The position numbers were made by a program, and so were the translations under genes. A model generated the notes under the pieces. That model was not told where the DNA came from, did not search any database, and saw only the letters and a list, made by a program, of their open reading frames with translations. This document shows positions 49,601 to 61,806 of a stretch of 64,000 nucleotides of DNA, piece by piece; position 1 is the first letter of the stretch, and every line of letters starts with the position of its first letter. The DNA comes from Wuchereria bancrofti (lineage: Eukaryota > Nematoda > Chromadorea > Rhabditida > Onchocercidae), in NCBI GenBank assembly GCA_005281725.1, contig SSBO01000001.1, positions 748,956 to 812,955 on the forward strand, given 5' to 3'.

Positions 49601-50613
49601 TTCAGGAAATTGCCAAAATTAATGCTGCTAATCATTCGTCGTCGAGGGGATGGTTTGGTTTTGGTGGTTCATCGAAGCTTCCTCAACAGAATATTTCTTT
49701 GGCAGAGCAATTTGTTCGATTCCTGGAGAAAGAATCGCTAACAACACCTCACTCTCTTCCGGTTCAGGTTAGCGTCAAGAAAAAAGTTCAGATGTTTGTG
49801 TAAACTTAATAGAAATTTCACGTTTTGATTGATAGTCTGACAAAACAAAAAGGTCGTAGTATTTATTATACAAAAATATGGTGATGACGTAAAATATGGA
49901 AAAATAAACTGAGAGGAAGCGCTTTTTTCATTTCAGTATTAGAATGCATGAAATTCCAGGCATCCAAAATAACAATTTATGGAACTGGTGACAGAATATT
50001 TACTCCTGCTAAATCAAGGAGAATTTTGAAACAAAATTTGTGAATTTGAGTGATTGCAATTTTTTTTTTTAAACAAAATCGATTTTTGAATTCAATAAAC
50101 TATTTTATTCTCTGAGCAATGAATTTATGATCAACTCCAAGTAACTTATATATAGGTCTATCTTTAAGTTCCATCATCCTATTGAATATCTTATCTGCTG
50201 TGGTTGATGCGAACATTTCTGATACCATATTACATGCAAAGTAGATTAGGAAATGTGAAATATGGTGGAGTATAACATGAATATAAAATTTTTAAGACAA
50301 AATCAGCACTGGAGAGACGTTTTCATTACGAAATGTGGAGGAAAATTAATTTGTCATAAAGATTGATGAGTTGAGCAAAACTAAAACTGTGTAAGATTAT
50401 TATTCTTTTCGGCGAAGCAATTTTAAAAGAAAAAAACAGGTTTTGACTTTTTTGCTTCCTTCTTTTACTTGTTGCCAAATTAAAGATATTAGTGATTAAA
50501 AAGTTTCTGTTTTTCAGCCGTCTGAAGAAAAAGAGACAATACGTTCCGGTATTCCACTAAAATGTTCAAGGACATCATCTGCAGCTGATTTAGACTCAAT
50601 ATTGAATACATGA
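40638..50613 (+). CDS. sql-1: Golgin of the GMAP-210/TRIP11 type
   Basis: Twenty-six exons give 1,277 residues: 40638-40745, 41254-41442, 41708-41893, 42067-42189, 42648-42767, 42945-43111, 43376-43483, 43564-43767, 43898-44013, 44516-44676, 44950-45074, 45177-45330, 45466-45678, 46067-46231, 46381-46485, 46560-46658, 46859-47014, 47170-47238, 47310-47417, 47713-47900, 48031-48229, 48557-48769, 48946-49062, 49221-49403, 49606-49767, 50518-50613. The N terminus (GSWLRNIQGQLSEFASEVLN) resembles the curvature-sensing ALPS helix of GMAP-210. Nearly all the rest is coiled coil. At about 1157-1195 lies a GRAB (Arf1-binding) domain: VLRQLFLSYFTADKDKQPEI, LLASVLGYSQEE. A WFGFGG loop and SLAEQFVRFLEKES follow, as in TRIP11. 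Role: cis-Golgi tether. A TTTTTCAG site precedes the start. The symbol follows the C. elegans GMAP-210 homologue, from memory. The start of exon 6 is the least certain junction. Confidence 0.9.
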
Positions 50614-53462
50614 AATTTGGATGTTTGTGGAGAGCTTATGCAAAACATGCAATAATTTGCCGCATAGAAACGATCATTTATTGTGCTTTTCAGGTCAACA
50701 ATAAGCTAACAATTCATATAAACAGCATTATTAAAACTGATCCGGAATATGCTTAATTTCAAGAACAGAATGGATTCACACTATGTACAGATTTTGATTC
50801 TATGACCATCCATGTTTTGTTTCTTATCATTTACGAATAATTCTATCAGGCCTTATCATAATACCATAGCTAATATTGCCAGTGTCTTTCATTCTTTCAT
50901 TGGCTTCATTTGTTTGCTTGTGCATTAAGCTCATAGCTGTAGCGTTTTATTTATGGATATTATCTATTTCTTTTTTTTTTTTTTAGTATTGACGGGTTGA
51001 CACTTCTAGTTCTGATAATAATGGATTTGAAATTTTTGAGGATATATCTCTGTAATATATTCGGTTGTCATTGTTTCATGCCTCGAAATTCTCTTTACCT
51101 GAATTTTTTTGTTTTATGTAAAAAATTTTAGACCGTGATGAATTAGTCCCGTAATTTAGTCTTCTATGGTTTCATATTTCTTTCCACTAATAATTGAGGA
51201 AAGAGGAATTTAATCTTGTTTTAATCACATTTCTCAGCTGTGAGCATTCATAATAACTACCATCAGTTATTTTACTACAACTATTAACCCGCATCTCCCT
51301 TCTAGTATTGCACCATGAGTTATCAGTTAGAATTTTGACATACATTGTGTTTGAAGTTTGTAATTCAGGTGCTAAATATATTGGTTTAATGGTTTGTATA
51401 CAATTTCTATATTTTGTACGAATTCATATTTGTGTGATTGATATTAATATTAAATGTACTGTGTTGACATCCGATGAATGACTTTTCACTTATAAAACTT
51501 TTACGGTTTATTGTTTTTCCTTTAGTTTTGACTTTTGGTGCGCTCTAACAAAGCTGTAGGTGTTTTTTTTTTAACCTTAGAGAAGGGAAGGAGTAGTAAA
51601 TTTAAGATTTATAACATTTATCATGGTAATCTTTGCTTGTTAGCCGAACGATAAATTGGATTTAATAATGGACAGTGTGGAATAATCCGTATGAATTTTA
51701 ACTCTAAAAAATAATTTCTTTCATTTATTGAAAGCCATCGTTTGTCCCTCAAATTATTTGTCTATTAAGATTTTATCAAAAGCATAGTGATGAAATACAA
51801 AAGAGTGATGATAAACAAGTTGGATGATAGTTTTCATCATCAAAATAATATCGATAGTGAATTGACCAATTGTAAACAAAAGCAATGTTGACCTGCAAAA
51901 TAGCAGTGAATCTCTGAAAGGTCAGGTAAAAGAAAAAGAGAGCGAGAGAAATAACAAAATGTCAAGTGTGCAGAATAATTTTCATCGATATTTCCATAAA
52001 ACGACATAGCAGCTTCTCATAGAAATTTTCATCCTAATATTAATTATTCTATATCTTATCATTTAATTTGATAAATAAATTAGTCATAATATTTTAGCAT
52101 TGTGATAAATTTGTTGAACAAGAAATTATGCATGAATCATCATTCATTATTAATAATAGTGTTTCTCATAATGTTGTAACAAAAAAAAAAAAAAAATGAT
52201 TAGTGCATTTACTCATTCGTACAGAGATTAATTTAACTTTTTTCAATGATAGCTTATTTGTTCATCTGTTTACAAAAAAAAAAAAAAAAACGAGAAAAAA
52301 AAGAGAGAAGATAAGTGAATTCTTATCACTGTAATAACCTGTTTGTTAAATTTTCTTCTTAATTTTTTTTTTTTTTTTTTTGTTGTTACAGTTAAATGTA
52401 GTATAGAGTGTAATTTGTTTAGTTGAAAAATATAAATAGGTAAATGTCATCAACAAAACATACAGTATTAGTAGTATGAGTTTTAAATTTAGGGAAAGAA
52501 GATAGGATGAGGTACTTTTTAAACAAAAAAAAAAAAAATTATTATTATTGCTAAATAAATAAATGAATAGCAAACAAATGAAGAAGTATTGTCTACTGAA
52601 ATGGAATATTTTGTTTTATAAATATATCAAATAGAAAATATAATTGTTATTACTGTTTATGAATCTAATATTTTGTTTAATGATGATGAGTAGCTGAAAT
52701 TTTTTGCATTTAGATTAATCTTGTGATATATATATTTTTTTTATTTTTGCTAGGATAAGTTGAAAGTTAAAAAAGAGGAAAACTTACTATCAGTTAGATC
52801 TATCAGAAAGTTAATTTAGTTCGAATTTATGCATCAAAAATTTTCATATTTTCTAAACATTTTACATTTTTTTAATTCTAATTTGTTGCAAATTTTAATA
52901 TTTTAAGAGCGTATACAAAAAACAAATGAAAAAAAGGAAAAATAGAAGCAATAATAGGAAAAATAAAAATAGTATTAAATTCATATTAGATTATATAGTT
53001 TGACAAATTTTTCTTTTCTTTAATTTTTTTTTTCTCATTTTTATTATTTTATTCTACTTTGTTACTTTTCAAATTTGAGAAATATTTAATAGTTTTTGTT
53101 AAAAAATGTAGAAAAATTCTTAGTAAAAATGTGGAGTTAGCATTTCTTTGAATTCATTTATACTAATAATAATTCAAACGATTACATATTACATTTTCAG
53201 TAAATTGATAAGATTTAATATTATTGTTATGCTAATGTAACACTATTTTCAATTATATCATTAAATTTTTTGCTATTTTATCAAATTTTTATCAATGCCC
53301 TAACAATTTTAACGTAAATAAATTTAAAAAATATGAAATTAATTACATAATTATGAATAATTCTGCTAAAAGTATCTTCTCATTCATTTTTATTTTATTT
53401 TACAGTGCTAAACTTCTGCAAAAAAAGTTTTAAAGAAAGAAAAAAATAAAAATTAAAAGAAA
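50614..53462. other. Intergenic, golgin 3' flank and upp-1 promoter
   Basis: About 2.8 kb of AT-rich sequence with homopolymer A/T runs near 52180, 52275 and 52365. No exon recognised; should hold the golgin 3' UTR and the promoter of the next gene. Confidence 0.6.
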
Positions 53463-55989
53463 ATGGTGAATAACAAAATGGTTCATATTCGTAATGCAGC
53501 ATTGGAAAAGCAATCCGATGATCATTTTCATCATCTTGGAATTACGAAAAATTCGGCTGATCTCCGGAAGATGTTTGGCGATATTAAGGTTACACCTTGG
53601 AACTTATACAATTTTTAGTTTTTTTAAAACTAAACTATCTTTTTTTATTACAATCAAATTTATTAAGATTAGTGGAAATTAAGATTTAATTAAGAGGGAA
53701 ACTAAAAATTGAAATATTGAAATTATTGATTATTACTAGAAGCATTTTAGTTTACATTTTAAGTTTACATAAGCCAAATTACTCGTTGATAGTCCAACTG
53801 AATATGCGATATATTTATTTGTTTAAATATTCATTTTTTATCAAAATGATATTGCTAATTAAATGTTGTTAAAAAGGTTTAACATTTAACTCTTAAATAA
53901 GTCATTTTATATGATTATTAAAAGTATTCAGACTACATTTTTAAAAATTATTTTTAATTAATTTATTCATCTTGTTAAATTATCATTTAAGACATATTTT
54001 TAAAAGGTATACATTTTCTTTAAAAAGAAATTTACAAATTTACAGTTGAGATATTTGGAATCATTGTAATCATTTAAATATTTGAATGATTGCATATATT
54101 AAGGGTAAGTTAAGGGTAGGCAATTTGTTTTTTTTTTTATCATTATGTAAAAGCGGGTACATAATCACTTACTGTGGGTATTGATAAATAATTGTAGATG
54201 AATTTATATAAATTTGCAAGCATATAACTTGCATGCAAACTTGCAAGTTTTACAGTTTCTCTGTATGGGCGGAAGCATGAAACGATTAAAGAATTATGCG
54301 GAAATATTCGCTAAGGAATTGGGTATAAGTATGTCTGATAATTTAAGTACAACTGATCGTTATTCAATTTATAAAACAGGTCAAGTACTTTGGGTTAATG
54401 TTAGTTTTTGTTTATTTAAAAAAATCTTTATTTATATGTAAAAAGGTCAAGTAGTTTGGGTTAATGTTTTTGTTTATTTAAAAAAAATCTTTATTTATAT
54501 GTAAAACAGGTCAAGTACTTTGGGTCAATGTTAGTTTTTACTATAATATCTTTACTTATATTTATGTATATTTATTTATTTTTCCATCAAACAACGAATA
54601 GATAACATATAAATGACACTTTTAAATTAATTTATTAAATTATGTTTTCATAATTCATCAAATATTTCAATTAAAATATGATTAAATATTGCAAACAAAA
54701 ATTATATTTCTAAAAAAATAAGAATGTACTGTGGTTTTTTTTTTAATGTTTTCTTTCTCTTCTTTTTTATCGATTATGTTCAAAACTAATTTAAGAAAAA
54801 AAAAAAGCAGTCATCATTAATAAAATCTAAATAATATTTACATTTGAAATATTAAATAAATTAACTATAGCATGGTATTGGTATGCCATCAGCAAGTATT
54901 ATTATTATTGAACTAATTAAATTACTCTATTATGCAAATGCAAAAGATGTAGTAGCAATACGAATGGGTACCTCAGGTGGTATTGGTATACCACCTGGTA
55001 CCTTAGTGCTTACAAATGGAGCATTAAATGGTGAATTAATCGACAAATATGTTCAATATATTATGGGCAAAAAGGTTTGTTTATATTAAATTGAAATTTT
55101 TTTTTTCTTTTTATATGTTTTAAAAATTATAAATAAATTATATTTGAAATAATTACACATTTTATTAATTTATTGCAGATTTTACGAACAAGTGTTTTTG
55201 ATGCAGAAGTATATCATCAATTATATAATGTAGCACATCAATTACAATTACCTGTTCAAATTGGAAAAACTTTAAGTGTCAATGATTTTTATGAAGGTAA
55301 TATTATGTTTTTCTTTTTTTTTTTTCAATTTCAAACATTCTCATTTCAATAATTTGATATGAGAAAATTAATCAAAAAAGAAAATTTTTCAAAGAAAACA
55401 AAAAAAAATTATTCCAACTAGATTTTTTTTTTCTTGAATGATATTTGTAATAGGATAAATTTTTTCTTATAAGAAAGAAAAATTGATGGATTATCTTTTT
55501 TTGTTTTTCGAATTGAATTTATTTTTGTTAAAATTTAGAGCAAACAAGAATGGATGGTGCATTTTGTGAGTATACAGAAGAGGAAAAATTTGCATTTCTC
55601 AATCATTTACATAAATTGGGTGTACGAAATGTTGAAATGGAAGCATTAAGTTTTGCAGCATTATTTAATCGTGGCAATATAAAAGGTAAATATTGAATAA
55701 TAATTTAATTTCTAAAATGGTATAATAACTTTTTTTAAGAAAAAAATGAAGAAAAATATTTTTAAAGTATTTTAAATTTTATTATTGAACAATGAATATT
55801 GTTTTTTTTTTTTTTTTGTTAAACGAAATTAATTTTTTTATTATTTTAGTAGCGGTAATTTGTGTTTCATTATTGGATCGATTGAAAAATGATCAAGTAT
55901 TATTGGGACATAATGATTTAAATGAATTTGAAATGCGTATTTTTAAAGTAATCAGTGTATACATTAAACAACAATTAAAATTATGCTAA
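53463..55989 (+). CDS. upp-1: Uridine phosphorylase
   Basis: Six exons: 53463-53588, 54256-54399, 54871-55074, 55179-55296, 55539-55685, 55850-55989; 292 residues, against about 310 in human UPP1. Family landmarks in order: SADLRKMFGDIKFLCMGGSM (phosphate-binding GGS loop), STTDRYSIYKTGQVLWVN, HGIGMPSASIIIIELIKLLY, IRMGTSGGIGIPPGTLVLTN, VNDFYEEQTRMDGAFCEYTE (nucleoside site, TRMDGAFC), GVRNVEMEALSFAALF (EME at the ribose site) and VAVICVSLLDRL. All key segments are present. Known reaction: uridine plus phosphate to uracil and ribose-1-phosphate, cytosolic pyrimidine salvage. Odd: the 3' end of exon 2 with its donor is repeated twice more in the following intron. Confidence 0.95.
54237..54250. 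other. 14-bp perfect palindrome at a 3' splice site
   Basis: AAACTTGCAAGTTT is self-complementary and ends just before the TACAG acceptor of upp-1 exon 2. A related TTGCAAG/ACTTGCATGC word lies a few bases upstream. Confidence 0.8.
54374..54535 (+). repeat. Triplicated exon-2 end and 5' splice site in upp-1
   Basis: The segment GGTCAAGTACTTTGGGTTAA with its donor GTTAGT and about 40 bp of intron recurs at 54379, 54445 and 54509 (periods 66 and 64). Copy 2 carries GTAGTT and a shortened donor region; copy 3 keeps the coding sense (GTT to GTC, still Val) and the full GTTAGT donor. Confidence 0.9.
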
Positions 55990-56164
55990 ATATTATTTTA
56001 TTTCATTACTTTTTTCTTTCCTTTTAAAACATAATCTTTATCAATTGAAGGATAAATAAATAGATCAATGACTCTTTAAATAAAATTAAAAATGAAAAGA
56101 CAAGTTTAAATTTCGAAAGATGAAATAACACATTTTGCAAATAATCATTACTTAATTCATGCCT

Positions 56165-56533
56165 TTTACTTTTCTATTTGAAAAATAAGAATTTGAAAAC
56201 AAAATAAAGGAGCCACGTTGATTTTTGAAATTGATAAAAACTAATTTATGATAATTTCAACTTTATTTCCTTTCATTTTTAAATGGTTTTTGTAATTTAA
56301 ATTTACAATTTAAATGATTTGAACAAATTTACACCATTAAAATCATTAGTTGGATTCAAAAGAAAATCAATTAATCTGCCATTGAATCAAATAACAATCT
56401 ATTAAATCTATCATTAAATCAAATAACAGTCAAATAATCTGCCAATAATCCATTTTATTTTTCTGTTTGAAAAATAAGAATCTGAAAAAAGAAAAAAATA
56501 AAGGAGCTACGTTGGTTTTTGAAATTGATAAAT
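56165..56533. repeat. Direct repeat, two diverged 75-bp copies
   Basis: Copies at about 56165-56238 and 56455-56533 share TTTGAAAAATAAGAA, AAAATAAAGGAG and ACGTTG followed by TTTTTGAAATTGATAAA. Between them the words TCAAATAACA and AATCTGCCA also recur. Confidence 0.75.
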
Positions 56534-56930
56534 TTAATTAAACTTAAAAATTAAAGCATTCTTGAGAAAAATATTGGCAAATTAATAATAAAAGAAAAAG
56601 TAAAAGACTTTTTTTTGGAAGTAAATATCAACAATAAAATAATTTACTGCTAGAAATACGTCTATCAGATGATAATTTCTTCTTGTCATATCAATTATTT
56701 ACATCAAAAATCATCAAAAAAAAGAAAATACAGCGTAAATGAAATTTTTTTACATCTGAAAAATTAAATAATTACTCATTTCTTTATCATTATTTTTAAT
56801 TTTTTCATGTATTTCACCTAAAATATTTCATATTCCATACTATTTTACTGCTTGTTTATTTCTTGTATTGTATTGTTTATTTGTGCAATTAAATTTTTTT
56901 TCTTTCAAATAATCATTTTTTTACTACACA

Positions 56931-56998
56931 CTTTACCCATAAATGAATTGCACAATTTACCCGCAAATGAATTACACGCTTTACCCACAAATGAATGT
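56931..56998. repeat. Three-copy 24-bp tandem repeat
   Basis: Three units of TTTACCC-(A/G)-CAAATGAATT-type sequence with about 24-bp period. Confidence 0.8.
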
Positions 56999-57982
56999 AA
57001 ATCAATAAGATTAGTTAATTTTTCTGAAGAAAAAAAAATAATTAGCAATAAACAAATTTAGCAAACAAATGTTTTCCAGTTTTTATCATTATTTAATTTC
57101 CTTTTAATAAAGTAAAATTTAATGAAAATAAATTTATTTTTATTGATAATAATGATGCAAAATTTTAACAATTTTTAATGAATTAACTTTTTGAAATTCT
57201 AATCAATCAGAAGTGACATTTATTAATTCAACATTTTCATTAGATAAAACATTTCTAACAAATATTATATGCAAAATGTATTTACTATTTTTAATCACCA
57301 AATATCAACTTCAATTTAATAATTTTTTAGAAAAATTTTTAAGCTAAATTTTCGTGCAAATATATCAAGAAAAAATGCTTTAAATAATGCAATTTCAAAA
57401 AAAGAGAATTTAATTCTTTCTTTTTCAATAAATTTGAATTAAATTGCATAATCTTATGAAGAAATTATAGCGATAAATTTAAATTAAATTATATAATATT
57501 ATAGCAATAATTTTATTAAAAAATAGTGCTAAATATAAAAATTTAAATGATTATACAAAGTTACGAGAAAAATTATATAATTGCTAAAGGTTACATAAAT
57601 TTTTTAATTATGAAAGATAATGAAAGTGTACAGTTGAATAGGAATATTCATTTCGGTGAACATTTCCGGATAATATAGATGTATTTTTGATGCCAGAAAT
57701 GTTATAATGACTATTTGTAATCGAAAGTTGTTAAATTGAAATTGGCTTATTTAATTGTAAATTTTGAAAAATAAAAAACAAAAAGTGTTGTATTTAAGCA
57801 AAAATAACAACTCATTTGGTGTTAAATTAGATTTAAAATAAAAGAAAACATTATTGATTTGGAAATTCAATATTTAGCCAATGAAAATAATTTTATCATA
57901 ACAAATCCTAAATATGTCAAAAAGTCTATAAGACGAATTATTCTACCTGAAATTAAATAGCTTTATCACTGCTTTGTTGATA

Positions 57983-59872
57983 GGAATGACTTTCTGAAGT
58001 AATTGTTTGACAATGATCGATATGGCCATCCAGGATAAACATATCGATCATTGCCGGATAACATTATCCGGCAGTGACCGATATGCTAACATTATCCGGC
58101 AGTGACCGATATGCTAATATTATCCGGCAGTGACCGATATGCTAATATTATCCGGAATGACTTTCTGAAGTAATTGTTTGACAATGATCGATATGGCCAT
58201 CCAGGATAAACATATCGATCATTGCCGGATAACATTATCCGGCAGTGACCGATATGCTAATATTATCCGGCAGTGACCGATATGCTAATATTATCCGGCA
58301 GTGACCGATATGCTAATATTATCCGGCAGTGACCGATATGATTATCCAGCAGTGACCGTCATGCTGAATATTACAGCAGTAACGGTCATGCTATAATATT
58401 AGCTAACGGTCATGCGATAATCTACCGATCATTGCGATAATGTTGGCATACATCATTGCGAATATTGCATACGGCACTGCCGGATAATGCCGAATATACC
58501 GATATGCTAATATTATCCGGCAGTGACCGATATGCTAATATTATCCAGCAGTGACCGTTATGCTAATATTATCCAGCAGTGACCGATATGCTAATATTAT
58601 CCAGCAGTGACCGATATGCTAATATTATCCGGCAGTGACCGATATGCTAATATTATCCAGCAGTGACCGATATGCTAATATTATCCGGCAGTGACCGATA
58701 TGCTAATATTATCCGGCAATGATCGATATGCCAACATTATCCGGCAATGATCGATATGCTAATTATCCGGCAGTGACCGATATGCTAATATTATCCGGCA
58801 GTGACCGATATGCTAATATTATCCAGCAGTGACCGTTATGCTAATATTATCCAGCAGTGACCGTTATGCTAATATTATCGAGCAGTGACCGTTATGCTAA
58901 TATTATCGAGCAGTGACCGTTATGCTAATATTATCCAGCAGTGACCGTTATGCTAATATTATCCGGCAGTGACCGTTATGCTAATATTATCCAGCAGTGA
59001 CCGTTATGCTAATATTATCCAGCAGTGACCGTTATGCTAACATTATCAAGCAGTGACCGATATGCTAACATTATCCGGCAGTGACCGATATGCTAATATT
59101 ATCCAGCAGTGACCGTTATGCTAATATTATCCAGCAGTGACCGATATGCTAATATTATCCAGCAGTGACCGTTATGCTAATATTATCCAGCAGTGACCGA
59201 TATGCTAATATTATCCAGCGCAGTGACCGATATGCTAATATTATCCGGCAGTGACCGATATGATTATCCGGCAATGACCGATATGCTAACATTATCCGGC
59301 AGTGACCGATATGCTAATATTATCCAGCAGTGACCGTTATGCTAATATTATCCAGCAGTGACCGTTATGCTAATATTATCCGGCAGTGACCGATATGCTA
59401 ATATTATCCAGCAGTGACCGATATGCTAATATTATCCAGCAGTGACCGTTATGCTAATATTATCCAGCAGTGACCGTTATGCTAATATTATCCAGCAGTG
59501 ACCGTTATGCTAATATTATCCAGCAGTGACCGTTATGCTAATATTATCCAGCAGTGACCGTTATGCTAATATTATCAAGCAGTGACCGATATGCTAACAT
59601 TATCCGGCAGTGACCGATATGCTAATATTATCCAGCAGTGACCGTTATGCTAATATTATCCAGCAGTGACCGATATGCTAATATTATCCAGCAGTGACCG
59701 TTATGCTAATATTATCCAGCAGTGACCGTTATGCTAATATTATCCAGCAGTGACCGATATGCTAATATTATCCGGCAATGATCGATATGCTAACATTATC
59801 CGGCAACGATCGATATGCTAATATTATCCAGCAGTGACCGTTATGCTAATATTATCCGGCAATGGCTGATAC
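57983..59872. repeat. 28-bp satellite array
   Basis: About 60 tandem copies of a 28-bp unit, GCTAATATTATCCAGCAGTG followed by ACCGTTAT. Two sites vary in blocks: CCAG, CCGG or CGAG, and ACCGTTAT or ACCGATAT. GC is well above the surroundings. The left end has a 171-bp unit present twice (from 57983 and from 58154) that carries inverted copies. Each monomer has a TAA and the period is not a multiple of three, so the array cannot code through. There are no unique spacers. Confidence 0.97.
58011..58084. repeat. Nested inverted repeats at the head of the satellite
   Basis: CAATGATCGATATG at 58011-58024 is perfectly complementary to 58040-58053 (15-bp spacer). Overlapping it, 58041-58061 pairs with 58064-58084 (21-bp arms, two mismatches, 2-bp loop CA). 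Both recur 171 bp further on. The right arm is the first satellite unit, so the array begins as an inversion of itself. Confidence 0.9.
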
Positions 59873-60221
59873 GGTCATCCGACATTCTATGTGCTTTACT
59901 CGCCATGGTTATTTGCATTTTACATTTCTTCAATGTAATATTTATCATTCAGTTACCAGTTGGAAATGAAATGTTCACGTTGCTATAGAAACATCAAAAT
60001 GACAATGATTAGCACATTTTGCATTTTATTTGCTTTATTTTTTAGCTAATATCAAATTTAGCTTATTTAATATAAAATTGCATATAGAATATTAGTACAC
60101 TTACGTGACCTGTTTTAGAATCTTCCTCTTTCTACTAATTTATTTGCTCTTTTTTTTCTTTTACTTTGATTTGTTTAATTTTATTTAAATGAAAATAATT
60201 TATTTTTCGTTTTTTGGTAGG
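59873..60221 (+). promoter_or_regulatory. FAIM upstream region
   Basis: Between the end of the satellite and the FAIM start. It ends in TTTTTTGGTAG directly before GATGACAG, a likely trans-splice acceptor one base upstream of the start codon. No other element recognised. Confidence 0.5.
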
Positions 60222-61636
60222 ATGACAGATAAGCAAGATATTGTAGCACATTGGTCAGTACCTGTACATGATCGAATATATGAAATTGAATTTGAACATG
60301 GTACTGCAAGTGGTAAACGAGTTATACGAGTTGATGGAAAAGTTAGCTTACTAAAAAATTTTTTCCTTTTCATTTTTAGTTTTTAACTTTATAAGTTCTT
60401 TTTTTTTTGTTTGATTTTTAATTAAAATAGAAATATGCATGAAAAAAAAAGATTGTTTGAATTTGATTTTATTTCAGCGTAAAATATTTTAGCATTAATG
60501 AAAATTATCAAATAAATTTAAATAAATTGTATGATATTAGAAAAAATCTTTGTTTTCATTTTTGAAAATATGTTTGTAATGATTAATACATTGTATTTTT
60601 CTGTTCGTTCAAAATTTTTATTCATTTATCGGATAATATTTTAGGAAATTTTGAGAAAAAATTGGATGTTTAGTCTTGTTGGTAAAGAAATTTTTGATAT
60701 TGGCAAATTTAAATGTGTGATTAATGTGGAAGCATTGGGAACATTTTTATATGAATATACATTGGAAGTAAATGGTAAATCATATGAAAAATTTCGAGAA
60801 GAAGTTGCAAAAAAGTTAAAAAGTTGGACAACAATTTTGGATGGTCAAGAAACACGCATTTGCTTAGGTTTGTTATGTTTTTTTTTTCTTTTTTTTAACT
60901 TCAATTTTTAAATGCTTTTTCTAATTTTGAAAAATTTTTACAAAATTAAATATGACTTATAATAGAAATTTAACGAAAAGTTTGAAATAGTTTTCGTTTA
61001 CGTATATTCATAAAATAAAAAGCGCTAAATGCCATTTCAGAAAAAATTTAGCATGAAATAGTGTTATTTTTGAAATTTGTCTTAAAATAATAAAATGATG
61101 ATATTAATTATTATAATTATAATTTGAAAAAAATTTAGTTTGAAGTAATAACAATAAAATAATAATTAAATATATCTTTTTCAAATAAAGCTAACATTTT
61201 CTCTTGGCTTTTTTTTTAGATAAAGGAACAATGGACATTTGGGTGAATGGTCAAAAAATGAATACTGCGGTAAAAAAAAAAGTTTACTCTAATAATGAAA
61301 GTAGATGAATGAAATTATAAAGTAGTTAAATGAGAAATCAGAAATTCGAATGAAAATTTATTGATATTAATAAAATTGCAAAAAGTTTGATAATGTAGAA
61401 TTAATAAAAATAAAATTGAAGTATATTAGTAATCTAAAAATTAGTAATTGACATTAAACATATTAAATTTTGAATAAAATTTTCAGGGTGAATTTTTGGA
61501 GGACGGTACAAAGACACATTTTGAAATTGGTCATAATATTTGTTATGTGAAAGCAACAAGTAGTGGTAATAAGAAATTAGGATTTATCTATCAACTTTAC
61601 ATTAACAACAATGAAATAATCACTAGTGATAAGTGA
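60222..61636 (+). CDS. FAIM: Fas apoptotic inhibitory molecule (FAIM) homologue
   Basis: Four exons: 60222-60341, 60645-60867, 61220-61269, 61487-61636; 180 residues, as in human FAIM1 (about 179). The order of signatures matches the family throughout: MTDKQDIVAHWSVPVHDRIY, EIEFEHGTASGKRVIRVDGK, EILRKNWMFSLVGKEIFDIG, FLYEYTLEVNGKSYEKF, DKGTMDIWVNGQKMNTAGEF, EDGTKTHFEIGHNICYVKAT and SSGNKKLGFIYQLYINNNEI. The fold is two beta-sandwich domains without an enzyme site. In vertebrates FAIM counters death-receptor killing and protein aggregation; its presence in a nematode, which lacks Fas, favours the proteostasis role. A possible AATAAA lies at 61748-61753. The stop is only 170 bp from that of the opposing gene. 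Confidence 0.95.
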
Positions 61637-61806
61637 TACTGATAATTTATCCATAATATACTATACAAATCATTCAAAATGTATAATTTTTTTTCTCATT
61701 TTAAAATTTATATAATAATTAATTGCAAAAAATATAATGTATTGTGCAATAAATTAATTACATTATTCGAAATGAAATAAAAAAATAAAAATTTTAATAA
61801 TAATTA

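Larger units (their letters stand above)
55990..57982. other. Intergenic, upp-1 3' flank
   Basis: AT-rich DNA with two small repeat sets and no recognised exon, leading into the satellite array. Confidence 0.6.

Noticed and set aside
57983..59872. CRISPR-like array (28-bp repeats)
   Set aside because: Units are directly adjacent with no unique spacers, and the surrounding genes are eukaryotic with introns.
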